From an uncultured Collinsella sp. (GTDB lineage Bacteria; Actinomycetota; Coriobacteriia; Coriobacteriales; Coriobacteriaceae), in contig URBB01000016.1 in NCBI GenBank assembly GCA_900545835.1, positions 1 through 24,932 of the forward strand: a stretch of 24,932 bases of DNA. Direction: 5' to 3'. The position numbers and the translations under genes were made by a program. A model generated the notes under the pieces. The model worked only from the letters and a program-made list of their open reading frames with translations. It had not been told where the DNA came from and did not search any database. Of this stretch, positions 14,608 to 22,655 are shown one piece after another. Within the stretch, counting starts at the first letter, position 1. Every line of letters starts with the position of its first letter.

Positions 14608-15408
14608 GTGGGATTTCGCGACGTTAAGCGTTCTAAGAGTGCAAAAGACACGCGTATCATTGCAATCATCAATCAAAAAGGCGGCGTCGGTAAGTCAACG
14701 ACGGCTGTAAACCTTGCAGCAGCACTGGGTGAGCAGGGTCGTAAGACGCTGATTGTCGATTTTGATCCGCAAGGAAACAGCACTAGCGGATTTGGAATTG
14801 AAAAAGAAGACCTTGATCACTGCATCTATGATGCATTGTTGAATGATGTGCCGGCAGAATCGCTTGTTCTTGATACAAATTGCAAAAAGGTATTCGTAAT
14901 TCCGGCTACAATTCAGCTTGCAGGCGCAGAAATTGAACTCGTAAGCGCAATTGCTCGTGAAACCCGTCTCAAAGATTTGCTTGAGCCGATTCAGGACGAG
15001 TTCGATTTTATTTTCATTGACTGTCCCCCTTCGCTCGGCCTGCTTACTATCAACGCCTTGACCGCAGCAGACAGCGTTTTGATTCCGATCCAATGCGAGT
15101 ATTATGCACTTGAGGGCGTTACGAAGCTGCTTGAGTCAATGAAGATGGTCAAATCACGTCTGAACAAGGGCTTAGACACCTATGGTGTGCTTATGACCAT
15201 GTATGACTCGCGTACTTCTCTATCGAATCAGGTTGTTGAGGAGGTTCAATCGTACTTTGGTGATAAGGCGTTTAAGACGCTGATCCCCCGTACGGTTAAA
15301 ATCTCCGAAGCTCCGTCTTTTGGAGAACCGGTAATTACCTATGCACCTCAAAATAAGGGTGCAAAAGCGTATATGAACCTTGCAAAAGAGGTGATCAAGC
15401 GTGCCTAG
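14608..15408 (+). CDS. parA: Chromosome-partitioning ATPase ParA (Soj)
   Basis: This is a deviant-Walker ATPase that dimerises on DNA and moves ParB-parS complexes. The 266-residue product has the signature-lysine P-loop KGGVGKST (24-31), DFDPQGN (51-57) and Walker B FIFIDCPPS. Length is normal, with about 14 extra N-terminal residues before the first strand. The GTG start follows CAGGAGGG by 3 nt. It overlaps parB by 8 nt, and three parS sites lie directly upstream. Confidence 0.96.
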   Translation: MGFRDVKRSKSAKDTRIIAIINQKGGVGKSTTAVNLAAALGEQGRKTLIVDFDPQGNSTSGFGIEKEDLDHCIYDALLNDVPAESLVLDTNCKKVFVIPATIQLAGAEIELVSAIARETRLKDLLEPIQDEFDFIFIDCPPSLGLLTINALTAADSVLIPIQCEYYALEGVTKLLESMKMVKSRLNKGLDTYGVLMTMYDSRTSLSNQVVEEVQSYFGDKAFKTLIPRTVKISEAPSFGEPVITYAPQNKGAKAYMNLAKEVIKRA

Positions 15409-16306
15409 TGTAAAGAAACGTGGCGGATTAGGACGTGGACTCAATGCTTTGGTCTCAGAGGCCGAGTATGAGACTGGTGGTTCGGCTGCATCGGCTTCGA
15501 ATGCTGCGTCTGAAACAAAATTACCTATTGAGGATATCGTTCCCAACCCAAATCAGCCCCGAATTCACTTTAACGAAACTGAACTTCGCGAGTTGAGCGA
15601 GTCAATTCAAGAACATGGCGTTTTGCAGCCGCTTTTGGTTCGCAAGCATGGAAACGGCTATGAGATCATCGCTGGTGAACGTCGTTACCAGGCGTCAAAA
15701 CTTGCTGGTCTTGAGGAACTGCCAGTCATCATTAAGGATGTTAATGATGAAGAGATGCTAGCTCTTGCTCTTATCGAAAACCTTCAGCGTTCTGATCTAA
15801 ATCCTGTCGAAGAGGCTAAGGGCTACCGCCAGCTTATCGATGCCAGCGGTATGACCCAGGAAGCATTGTCGAAGGCTGTAAGCAAGTCGCGCTCTGCAAT
15901 TACAAACTCGCTGCGCCTTCTTGATCTTCCCGAAGTTGTTCAGCAGATGATTTTTGAGGGCAAACTTACTGCTGGTCATGCACGTGCGATTCTTGCAGTT
16001 CCCTATGAGGATGCTCGAATTCGACTTGCTGAGAAGGTTGTTGCAGAGGGCCTTTCCGTAAGAGCGACAGAAAATCTTGCTCCGTTGTTTTCTGCCGGAG
16101 AGACACATAAGACTCCGAGGCCTGCAACGCCTCAGTCTTTTAAAAAGGCTGCCCGCGTGCTTCGTCAGGTTTTTAATACCAACGTGCGTGTGAAGAGCTC
16201 GCGTGGAAAGAATAAGATTGAGATTGAGTTTAAAGACGAGGAAGAGCTCTCTCGTATTCTTGGCGAAATGATTCAGTTTGATCAAGGAGGCCAAGATGAG
16301 GAATAG
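15401..16306 (+). CDS. parB: Chromosome-partitioning protein ParB (Spo0J)
   Basis: This CTP-dependent DNA clamp loads at parS and recruits SMC. The 301-residue product has the N-terminal GLGRGLNAL motif, a CTPase domain with AGERRYQAS (91-99) and ALIENLQRSDLNP (124-134), a helix-turn-helix near 152-175 and a C-terminal dimerisation region. The GERRxRA box reads GERRYQA, with Gln replacing its last arginine. The GTG start overlaps parA; AGAGGTG upstream serves as ribosome-binding site. Its stop overlaps the next small gene by 11 nt. Confidence 0.96.
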   Translation: MPSVKKRGGLGRGLNALVSEAEYETGGSAASASNAASETKLPIEDIVPNPNQPRIHFNETELRELSESIQEHGVLQPLLVRKHGNGYEIIAGERRYQASKLAGLEELPVIIKDVNDEEMLALALIENLQRSDLNPVEEAKGYRQLIDASGMTQEALSKAVSKSRSAITNSLRLLDLPEVVQQMIFEGKLTAGHARAILAVPYEDARIRLAEKVVAEGLSVRATENLAPLFSAGETHKTPRPATPQSFKKAARVLRQVFNTNVRVKSSRGKNKIEIEFKDEEELSRILGEMIQFDQGGQDEE

Positions 16307-16550
16307 GATTTTTACTGTGATTGCATTGGCGACGACTGTCGCTGCTGGTGCCTTTGCTGGCTATAAGATCGCGACAGACGATGAACTTCGAGGTCGTTTG
16401 CTTCGTAGTGCGCAAGATATTGTCGATACATCCAAGAAGAAAATGGATGTTATGACAGAAGATGTTGCCATGCGCACCGCTCAGGTAACGAAGAATCCCA
16501 AGATTAATCAAGGTTGGGTTAGCAACCAATGGGAAAATGTAGGTTATTAG
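16296..16550 (+). CDS. Small membrane-anchored protein, YtxH-like
   Basis: This 84-residue protein has an N-terminal hydrophobic segment (about residues 5-24, IFTVIALATTVAAGAFAGYK) after a short basic start, then a charged helical region. The pattern Gly-Tyr-Lys-Ile, then a helix with Arg and Lys, resembles YtxH-type proteins, but I cannot assign a function. The ATG follows AAGGAGG by 5 nt and lies inside the end of parB, so it is translated with parAB. A terminator follows. An uncleaved anchor seems more likely than a secreted product. Confidence 0.75.
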   Translation: MRNRIFTVIALATTVAAGAFAGYKIATDDELRGRLLRSAQDIVDTSKKKMDVMTEDVAMRTAQVTKNPKINQGWVSNQWENVGY

Positions 16551-16558
16551 GTACCTAA
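16547..16558. repeat. 12-bp palindrome TTAGGTACCTAA, copy 2
   Basis: Identical to the palindrome at 13043-13054, including the following C. It overlaps the stop codon of the small parAB-linked gene and precedes the operon terminator by about 20 bp. Confidence 0.6.
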
Positions 16559-16579
16559 CAATTACTTAGCATATTATGA

Positions 16580-16620
16580 GGGGTCCTTGTCTAATTCACG
16601 AGGCAAGGAGCCCTTATTTT
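16580..16620 (+). terminator. Intrinsic terminator of the parAB operon
   Basis: GGG and TCCTTG arms pair with CAAGGA and CCC around a 14-nt loop, with one mismatch. TTATTTT follows, 30 bp after the small gene's stop. This fits the end of rsmG-parA-parB and the small gene. Confidence 0.8.
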
Positions 16621-16665
16621 GACCGTAAAAAATGGGACAGGTAGCAGCTGATTCAAAATTAAGCT

Positions 16666-16712
16666 CAATAAATGAAACGGCCACGGTTGCATATCCTGCA
16701 ACCGTGGCCGTT
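16666..16712 (-). terminator. Intrinsic terminator of rlmN
   Basis: A perfect 15-bp stem (AACGGCCACGGTTGC / GCAACCGTGGCCGTT, 7-nt loop) lies 38 bp after the rlmN stop on the minus strand. TCATTTATT follows it on that strand. The T-tract is interrupted, but the stem is very stable. Confidence 0.8.
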
Positions 16713-16715
16713 CAA

Positions 16716-16731
16716 TGTTTCACATGAAACG
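16716..16731. other. Imperfect parS-like site
   Basis: TGTTTCACATGAAACG differs from perfect parS at two positions (9 and 16). It lies between the rlmN stop and its terminator stem, about 2.1 kb from the perfect cluster. It may be a weak ParB site. Confidence 0.4.
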
Positions 16732-16749
16732 TTTTGGGGTGCGACTCCC

Positions 16750-17802
16750 CTATGCGTTCTTCTGAACTTTGAAGCGCTGCTTCAGCTGTCCGCAGGCGGC
16801 GTCAATGTCGTTACCACGGGAGTTACGAATCGTGGTCTCGATGCCACGGGACTCAAGACGACGCTGAAGATCCTCAACCTTATGAATCGGCGACGGCTTG
16901 AGCGGGCTACCCTCAATGTCGTTAAGCTGAATAAGGTTAACGTGGCACAGCGTTCCCTCGCAGAAGTCGCAGAGCGCCTGCATCTCGGGATTCATATCGT
17001 TGACGCCTTCGATCATGGCATACTCATAGGTCGGGCGGCGGCCAGTCTTCTCGGTGTAGAGCTGAAGCGCCTCGTGAAGGCGAAGCAGTGTGTACTTCTT
17101 AACACCGGGCATGAGCTTGTTGCGCGTCGACTGGATGGCGGAATGCAGGGAAACGGCAAGCGTGAACTGCTCGGGGATATCGGCAAATTTGCGAATACCG
17201 GGAATAACGCCGCTGGTAGAGACGGTGAGGTGACGAGCGCCGATACCGATGCCATCGGGGTCGTTGAGGATTCGCAGCGCCTTGAGAACCTCGTCGTAGT
17301 TGGCAAACGGCTCGCCCTGGCCCATGAAGACGACGCTCGTGGCACGCTCGCCAAAGTCGTTGGATACATGAAGTACCTGGTCGACGATCTCTTGAGCGGT
17401 CAGAGAGCGCTTGAGGCCGTTGAGACCGGTAGCGCAAAAGGCGCAGCCCATGCCACAGCCAGCCTGGGTGGAAACGCAGACGGAAAGCTTGTTACGACGG
17501 GGCATACCGACAGTCTCGACGGAAACGCCGTCGTGGTACTCGAGCAGATACTTGCGAGAGCCATCTTTGGAAACCTGCTTGGTTAGTTCAGTCGGCGTGT
17601 CAAAGGTAAAAGCCTCTTTAAGCTGCTCGCGGAAAGCCTTGGGAAGGTTGGTCATATCGTCAAACGAACAAACGTTCTTCTCGAAGACCCATTCGATGAG
17701 CTGCTTCGCGCGGAAGGTGGGCTGGCCAAGTTCGGCCACAAGGTCGCGAATATCGTTTTGGCTCAAGTCGCGAATGTCCTGAGATTTAGTCCTGGGATTC
17801 AT
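16750..17802 (-). CDS. rlmN: 23S rRNA/tRNA adenine-C2 methyltransferase RlmN
   Basis: This radical-SAM enzyme methylates C2 of A2503 in 23S rRNA and A37 in some tRNAs. The 350-residue product has the 4Fe-4S motif CGMGCAFC (Cys116, Cys120, Cys123). The two catalytic cysteines match Cys109 (seven residues before the motif) and Cys337 in DAACGQL. Absence of cfr-specific features and the housekeeping context favour RlmN. It is divergent from ddl, with 85 bp between. GAAAGG precedes the ATG. It is the first gene right of oriC transcribed toward the origin. Confidence 0.96.
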   Translation of the reverse strand: MNPRTKSQDIRDLSQNDIRDLVAELGQPTFRAKQLIEWVFEKNVCSFDDMTNLPKAFREQLKEAFTFDTPTELTKQVSKDGSRKYLLEYHDGVSVETVGMPRRNKLSVCVSTQAGCGMGCAFCATGLNGLKRSLTAQEIVDQVLHVSNDFGERATSVVFMGQGEPFANYDEVLKALRILNDPDGIGIGARHLTVSTSGVIPGIRKFADIPEQFTLAVSLHSAIQSTRNKLMPGVKKYTLLRLHEALQLYTEKTGRRPTYEYAMIEGVNDMNPEMQALCDFCEGTLCHVNLIQLNDIEGSPLKPSPIHKVEDLQRRLESRGIETTIRNSRGNDIDAACGQLKQRFKVQKNA

Positions 17803-17817
17803 GGAAGCCTTTCGATT

Positions 17818-17847
17818 TTGGGGAAACGTAGAGGGTATCGCTACAAT
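17818..17847 (+). promoter_or_regulatory. Candidate promoter of ddl-dinG unit
   Basis: A -10 TACAAT (17842-17847) lies 18 bp after TTGGGG (17818-17823) in the rlmN-ddl divergent gap. The -10 and the spacer length match those of the rpmH promoter, but the -35 is poor (3 of 6). Confidence 0.4.
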
Positions 17848-17887
17848 ATGGTATCAGCTGCAGAAATTATAGAGGAGGAGTCTGCCC

Positions 17888-18853
17888 ATGCCGGGTAAAA
17901 GCCTAGAGAACATGCACGTAGCGGTCTTGGCGGGCGGTCATTCCGCTGAGCGCGAGATCTCGCTCAATTCGGGAAAGAACGTCGTGGTTGCCTTGAAGGA
18001 GGCCGGCTACACTTCGGTGGAGCTGCTCGACACGGCTACCGATGATTTTATGGTAACCATGGCGACCGGCGGCTTTGACGTGGCGTTTATCGCCATGCAC
18101 GGTGCCGGCGGCGAGGATGGCGCCATGCAGGGCGCCATGGAGACCCTGGGTATCCCCTACACGGCCTCGGGTGTGCTTGCCAGCGCCTGCGGTGCCGACA
18201 AGGAGGTCTCTAAGCTCCTGTACGCCAAGGCGGGCATTCCTATTGCCCCCGGCCTTGCGCTCGAGGTGGGCGATGAAGTCGATATCGATCATATCGTCGA
18301 GGTTTGTGGCGAGCGCTGCTTTGTGAAGCCGGCCGTCAACGGTTCCAGCTATGGCATTTCCCTGGTCCATGAGCCCTCCGAGCTGCCCGCGGCAATCGCC
18401 AAGGCGTTTGAGTACGGCGACAAAGTGCTGGTCGAGAAGTGCATCGAGGGTACCGAGATCACCGTCGGTGTATACGGTGAAGATGACGTGCGCGCCCTGC
18501 CGATTGTCGAGATTCGTAAGCCCGAGGACTGCGAGTTCTACGATCTGGACGTGAAATATGTCGACCCTACGGACATCCATCGCATTCCGGCGCAGATTTC
18601 ACCCGAGAACTACGCTCGTGCCCAGGAGCTTGCCTGTGCCGCTCACAAGGCGCTCGGTTGCCTGGGCATCTCGCGCAGCGATTTTATCGTGAGCGAGGAC
18701 GGCCCCGTTATCCTCGAGACCAATACCATTCCCGGCATGACCGATACGTCGCTGTATCCGGATGAGATCCGCCACACCGACGACATGACGTTCCCGCAGG
18801 TCTGTGACAGCCTGATCCGTATGGGCCTTCGTCGAGCGGGCATTGCATGCTAA
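17888..18853 (+). CDS. ddl: D-alanine--D-alanine ligase
   Basis: This ATP-grasp ligase makes the D-Ala-D-Ala dipeptide for peptidoglycan. The 321-residue product begins AVLAGGHSAEREISLNSG and has HGAGGEDGAMQG, then GIPYTASGVLAS, all typical. The omega-loop reads EFYDLDVKY with Tyr, as in D-Ala-D-Ala enzymes rather than the VanA-type D-Ala-D-Lac ligases. The ATP/Mg site region ends ILETNTIPGMT. AGAGGAGG lies 7-8 nt before the ATG. The stop overlaps the start of the helicase gene, so the two form one unit. Confidence 0.95.
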   Translation: MPGKSLENMHVAVLAGGHSAEREISLNSGKNVVVALKEAGYTSVELLDTATDDFMVTMATGGFDVAFIAMHGAGGEDGAMQGAMETLGIPYTASGVLASACGADKEVSKLLYAKAGIPIAPGLALEVGDEVDIDHIVEVCGERCFVKPAVNGSSYGISLVHEPSELPAAIAKAFEYGDKVLVEKCIEGTEITVGVYGEDDVRALPIVEIRKPEDCEFYDLDVKYVDPTDIHRIPAQISPENYARAQELACAAHKALGCLGISRSDFIVSEDGPVILETNTIPGMTDTSLYPDEIRHTDDMTFPQVCDSLIRMGLRRAGIAC

Positions 18854-21741
18854 TCGAGGACGCGGTTTCGTCAGGAACGCCGCAGTTTGTCATCGACTCC
18901 TATGCCACGCTTGCCGAACGCGCCAAAACGCAGTCCTTCGGCCTTATCGAGGAAGATGTGATCGTCCTCGATACCGAGACCACAGGTCTTTCGGTGCAGG
19001 ACAACGAGCTGATCGAGATCTCGGCGGCCCGTCTTTCGGGCCGCGAGATCGTCGACCGCTTCGATACCTTCGTGCATCCCAAGCAGCTGATTCCCGCCGA
19101 GATTACCGAGCTCACGAGCATTACAAATGCCGATGTGGCAGATGCCCCGTCGGCCGTTGAGGCCGTCGCCGCTCTCGCCGATTTTGTCGGTGGTTGCCCG
19201 GTAATCGCACATAACGCCACGTTCGACCGCTCGTTTATCGAGTCGGTCAAAGGCGGCGTCAACGTGAGCGATATTTGGATCGATTCGCTGGCGCTGTCGC
19301 GCATCGCGCTTCCGCGCCTGGCCTCGCACAAGCTGTCTTTTATGGCCGATCTGTTTGGCTGTGACTCGGTATCACACCGTGCCAATGCCGACGTCGACGC
19401 CCTGTGTGGCGTATGGCGCGTGTTGCTCGTGGCACTCACCGACTTGCCCCAGGGCCTCATGGCGCGCCTAGCCGACATGCATCCGGACGTGCCTTGGTCC
19501 TATCGTCCAATCTTCTCATTCTTGGCGGGGCAGAACCCTGGTTCTATCTTCTCTCTCAGCGCCGCTCGTGCTGACGTTCTCAAGGCCGATCGCGCCGACG
19601 ATCGGGTGGACGCCGACGAACTGCCGGTACTCAAGATGCCGAGTCGTGAGGAGATTAAGGCAGACTATGCGCCAGGTGGCCTGGTCAATCGCATGTATCC
19701 CACCTACGAGCCGCGTGATGAGCAGATCGCGATGGCGCTCGAGGTCCGCGATGCGCTGGTCACGGGCACTCATCGTGTAATTGAGGCGGGCACGGGCGTC
19801 GGCAAATCGATGGCCTATCTGGTGCCTTTTGCCGAGGCAGCACGCCGTAACAACATCACGGTTGGTATTGCGACCAAATCGAACAATCTTGCCGACCAGC
19901 TCATGTACCATGAGCTGCCAAAACTTGCCGAGCAACTGGACGGTGGCCTGTCATTTTGCGCTCTCAAGGGCTATGACCACTATCCGTGCCTGCGCAAGCT
20001 TGAGCGCATGAGCCGCGGCCAGGTCGAGATTACCACCAAGCGCGATCCGGCGGACACGCTCACGGCGGTCGCGGTCATTATGGCGTACGTCTGTCAATCA
20101 GCCGATGGCGACCTCGACTCGCTCGGCATTCGGTGGCGCAGTGTCAACCGCCCCGACTTTACAACGGCCTCGCGCGAGTGTGCTCGTCGCCTCTGCCCGT
20201 TTTTCCCTGATAAATGTTTGGTCCACGGCGCTCGCCGTCGTGCGGCGCATGCCGACGTGGTGGTCACCAACCATTCACTGCTGTTCCGCAATGTTGCGGC
20301 CGAGGGCAGGATTTTACCTCCGATTCGTCATTGGGTAATCGACGAGGCCCATTCCATCGAGCGCGAGGCGCGCCGTCAGTGGGCGCGCGTGGTGTCGGCG
20401 GACGAATCACGCGTTCTGTTTGAGCGCCTGGGCGGCTCGACCACCGGCGCGCTAAGCCAGGTCTCCCGTGATTTGGCAACCTCCGAGGGCTCTACGCTCT
20501 ATTTGGGCCTTACTGCCAAGGCGACGTCGACGGTTGCGCGCGCGAGCATGGCAATCGCCGACGTGTTCGATGGCGTTCGCGAGCTCGGCCGCCGTGCCCG
20601 TGGGGGTTATGACAATGCCAATCTATGGATTGGCCCCGAGCTGCGCGAATCTGACGACTGGCATGATTTCTTACAGTCGGCCTACACTGCCATCGACGCA
20701 TTGGAACAAGCTGACAAGAGCGTCGACGCGCTGGTGCAAGCCGTCGCCGCCGACAAGCCCGAGGTTGTTGTCGACCTGGGTGATATCTCGCGCCGCCTGC
20801 ACGAGCTGGCTGAGAACCTCAAACTCATCATTGATGGCACCGATGAACACTACGTGTATTCACTGCAGGTCAATCGCAGGTTGCGTGCCGGCGGAGAGTC
20901 AATGACCGCAGAGCGCATCGACATTGGCGAGGCCTTGGCAACCGAGTGGCTGCCCGAGGTTCACACGGCTATCTTTGCCTCGGCGACCATGACGGTGTCC
21001 AAAAGCTTTGAACACTTTAACCACGCAGTCGGCCTCGATCGCATCGGTGCTTCAACATCCTCATCGTTGCACTTGGACTCGAGCTACGACTTCGATTCGA
21101 ACATGGCTGTAGTCGTTGCGGGCGATATCCCCGATCCGCGCGATCGTGAGAGCTATCTTACGGCGCTCGAGCGCGTGCTGGTCGACGCCCATCTTGCCAT
21201 GGGCGGATCGGTGCTCACACTGTTTACCAATCGGCGCGACATGGAAGACCTGTACGCCCGCGTTGAGCCCAAGATGGCCCGTGCGGGTCTGGAGCTCAAC
21301 TGCCAGCAGCGCAACTCATCTCCTCGTCGCCTGCGCGACCGGTTTATCAACGAGCCGACCTCGTCGCTTTTTGCTCTTAAGGCCTTCTGGGAGGGGTTCG
21401 ACGCCAGCGGCGAGACGCTGCGCTGCGTCATCATTCCCAAGCTGCCGTTCTCGAGTCCCACGGACCCGCTCTCGTGCGAGCGCAACCTGCGCGAAGACCG
21501 CGCTTGGGCGCGCTATTCGCTGCCCGAGGCGGTGCTCGAGGTCAAGCAGGCGGCCGGCCGCCTTATCCGCTCGTCGACCGATTGCGGCGTGCTGATTCTG
21601 GCCGACCCGCGCCTGGTGACGAAGGGCTACGGAAAGAAGTTCTTAACGTCGCTGCCCACGAGCTCCTACCAGCGCATCGAATCGGCGCAGATCGGGCACT
21701 ATCTGCAACTGTGGCGCGCACGCCACGAGCGGCGGCGCTAA
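18847..21741 (+). CDS. DnaQ-type 3'-5' exonuclease fused to DinG-family helicase
   Basis: The 964-residue product joins a DEDDh exonuclease (about 37-195) to an XPD/DinG superfamily-2 helicase (about 270-964). All five exonuclease residues are present: Asp42 and Glu44 in LDTETTGL, Asp127 in HNATFD, His177 and Asp182. The helicase has Walker A EAGTGVGKS (313-321), a DEAH box (499-502) and motif VI QAAGRLIRS. Four cysteines (381, 445, 450, 457) are spaced like the 4Fe-4S ligands of E. coli DinG. Firmicute DinG fusions are reported to lack that cluster, so both activities may be intact here. It probably repairs or restarts damaged replication intermediates. It overlaps ddl by 7 nt and meets the next minus-strand gene with overlapping stops. 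Confidence 0.92.
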   Translation: MLIEDAVSSGTPQFVIDSYATLAERAKTQSFGLIEEDVIVLDTETTGLSVQDNELIEISAARLSGREIVDRFDTFVHPKQLIPAEITELTSITNADVADAPSAVEAVAALADFVGGCPVIAHNATFDRSFIESVKGGVNVSDIWIDSLALSRIALPRLASHKLSFMADLFGCDSVSHRANADVDALCGVWRVLLVALTDLPQGLMARLADMHPDVPWSYRPIFSFLAGQNPGSIFSLSAARADVLKADRADDRVDADELPVLKMPSREEIKADYAPGGLVNRMYPTYEPRDEQIAMALEVRDALVTGTHRVIEAGTGVGKSMAYLVPFAEAARRNNITVGIATKSNNLADQLMYHELPKLAEQLDGGLSFCALKGYDHYPCLRKLERMSRGQVEITTKRDPADTLTAVAVIMAYVCQSADGDLDSLGIRWRSVNRPDFTTASRECARRLCPFFPDKCLVHGARRRAAHADVVVTNHSLLFRNVAAEGRILPPIRHWVIDEAHSIEREARRQWARVVSADESRVLFERLGGSTTGALSQVSRDLATSEGSTLYLGLTAKATSTVARASMAIADVFDGVRELGRRARGGYDNANLWIGPELRESDDWHDFLQSAYTAIDALEQADKSVDALVQAVAADKPEVVVDLGDISRRLHELAENLKLIIDGTDEHYVYSLQVNRRLRAGGESMTAERIDIGEALATEWLPEVHTAIFASATMTVSKSFEHFNHAVGLDRIGASTSSSLHLDSSYDFDSNMAVVVAGDIPDPRDRESYLTALERVLVDAHLAMGGSVLTLFTNRRDMEDLYARVEPKMARAGLELNCQQRNSSPRRLRDRFINEPTSSLFALKAFWEGFDASGETLRCVIIPKLPFSSPTDPLSCERNLREDRAWARYSLPEAVLEVKQAAGRLIRSSTDCGVLILADPRLVTKGYGKKFLTSLPTSSYQRIESAQIGHYLQLWRARHERRR

Positions 21742-22655
21742 AGCGGACAGACGAGGGTTTTTGCCATATCGCACAGGCGCTTTGACAGGGCGGGGTCATC
21801 CAAGATGCGGATGGCTCCGCCCGCTGCGATTACCTGGCTCAGTAGCCAACGCTCGGAGCCGTAATGCACGGTTACCGTTGCCATGTCTGCCCCGCCGCGC
21901 TCGATTAGGGTGATGCCGGCCCAGTCCAGATGCTCCGCCATATCGAATGGCATCAAGAGCTTTGCGCTGCGCTGCGTCCGGGCAAGGGAATCGTGGAGGG
22001 ATGCGACGTCCGGTGTGTGAGGCACGACGGAGTCTTCCGTCAAGGCGAGTCCCTCGATTTTATCCATGCGATAGGTGCGCTGCTCATCGACCGCGATGTC
22101 CCAGGCAATCAGGTATGTTTGGTCGCCGTTTGCCGTAATGCGCAAGGGGTCGACCAGACGCTCACGTGGCCGTGCATCGTCCATCGAGCGATACGAGATG
22201 CGGCAGCGAACACCGTCCTGAATGGCGCAGCTCAGCTGCTGCCAGTGCGACCCGTGGTTGACGGTGTCAAAGACGCGCTGGTTATAGCCGAGCTCTTCGG
22301 GTAGAAGGGCATGTCGAATCCGAGCTGCCGTATGCGGCTCGATCCCCAACGATTCAAGTTCATGGTTGAGCACAGCGCCCTCGGCGGCACTCAAGCGCAG
22401 CGGTAGCACACGCCCGGCGTCACCGGTGAGGACCACACGCTCGCCGCGGCATTCGCAGATGATGCGCGCGCCCGATTCTCGGTCCGCGAGCGTCGAGACG
22501 ATCTCGAGAATCTCGTCGAGCGATACCCCCGTGATGTCAAAGCGACTGCAAATCTCGGTCCGTGTCATGCCGCTCTCGCCGGCGGCGTAGAGGGCCTCCA
22601 TGATGTCGATGGCGCGCGAGAGTCTCTGCTCGCTGGTGAGTTTACGCACGGGCAT
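21738..22655 (-). CDS. WYL-domain transcriptional regulator, PafC-like
   Basis: This 305-residue regulator has an N-terminal winged helix (about 5-55, SRAIDIMEALYAAGESGMTR), a central region with LPLRLSAAEGAVLNHELESLG, a WYL domain around residues 140-210 (DQTYLIAWD, RTYRMDKIEGL) and a C-terminal WCX-like extension. WYL domains sense ligands, often nucleic acid. The layout resembles PafC of the PafBC pair that controls the actinobacterial DNA-damage response. I chose the ATG at 22655; a TTG seven codons earlier coincides with the AAAGGA site. It overlaps the upstream WYL gene by 14 nt. Individual target genes are unknown. Confidence 0.85.
   Translation of the reverse strand: MPVRKLTSEQRLSRAIDIMEALYAAGESGMTRTEICSRFDITGVSLDEILEIVSTLADRESGARIICECRGERVVLTGDAGRVLPLRLSAAEGAVLNHELESLGIEPHTAARIRHALLPEELGYNQRVFDTVNHGSHWQQLSCAIQDGVRCRISYRSMDDARPRERLVDPLRITANGDQTYLIAWDIAVDEQRTYRMDKIEGLALTEDSVVPHTPDVASLHDSLARTQRSAKLLMPFDMAEHLDWAGITLIERGGADMATVTVHYGSERWLLSQVIAAGGAIRILDDPALSKRLCDMAKTLVCPL

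Noticed and set aside
16672..17586. 304-codon open frame on the plus strand
   Set aside because: It is antisense to rlmN, whose cysteine motifs are clear, and it starts in the rlmN terminator.
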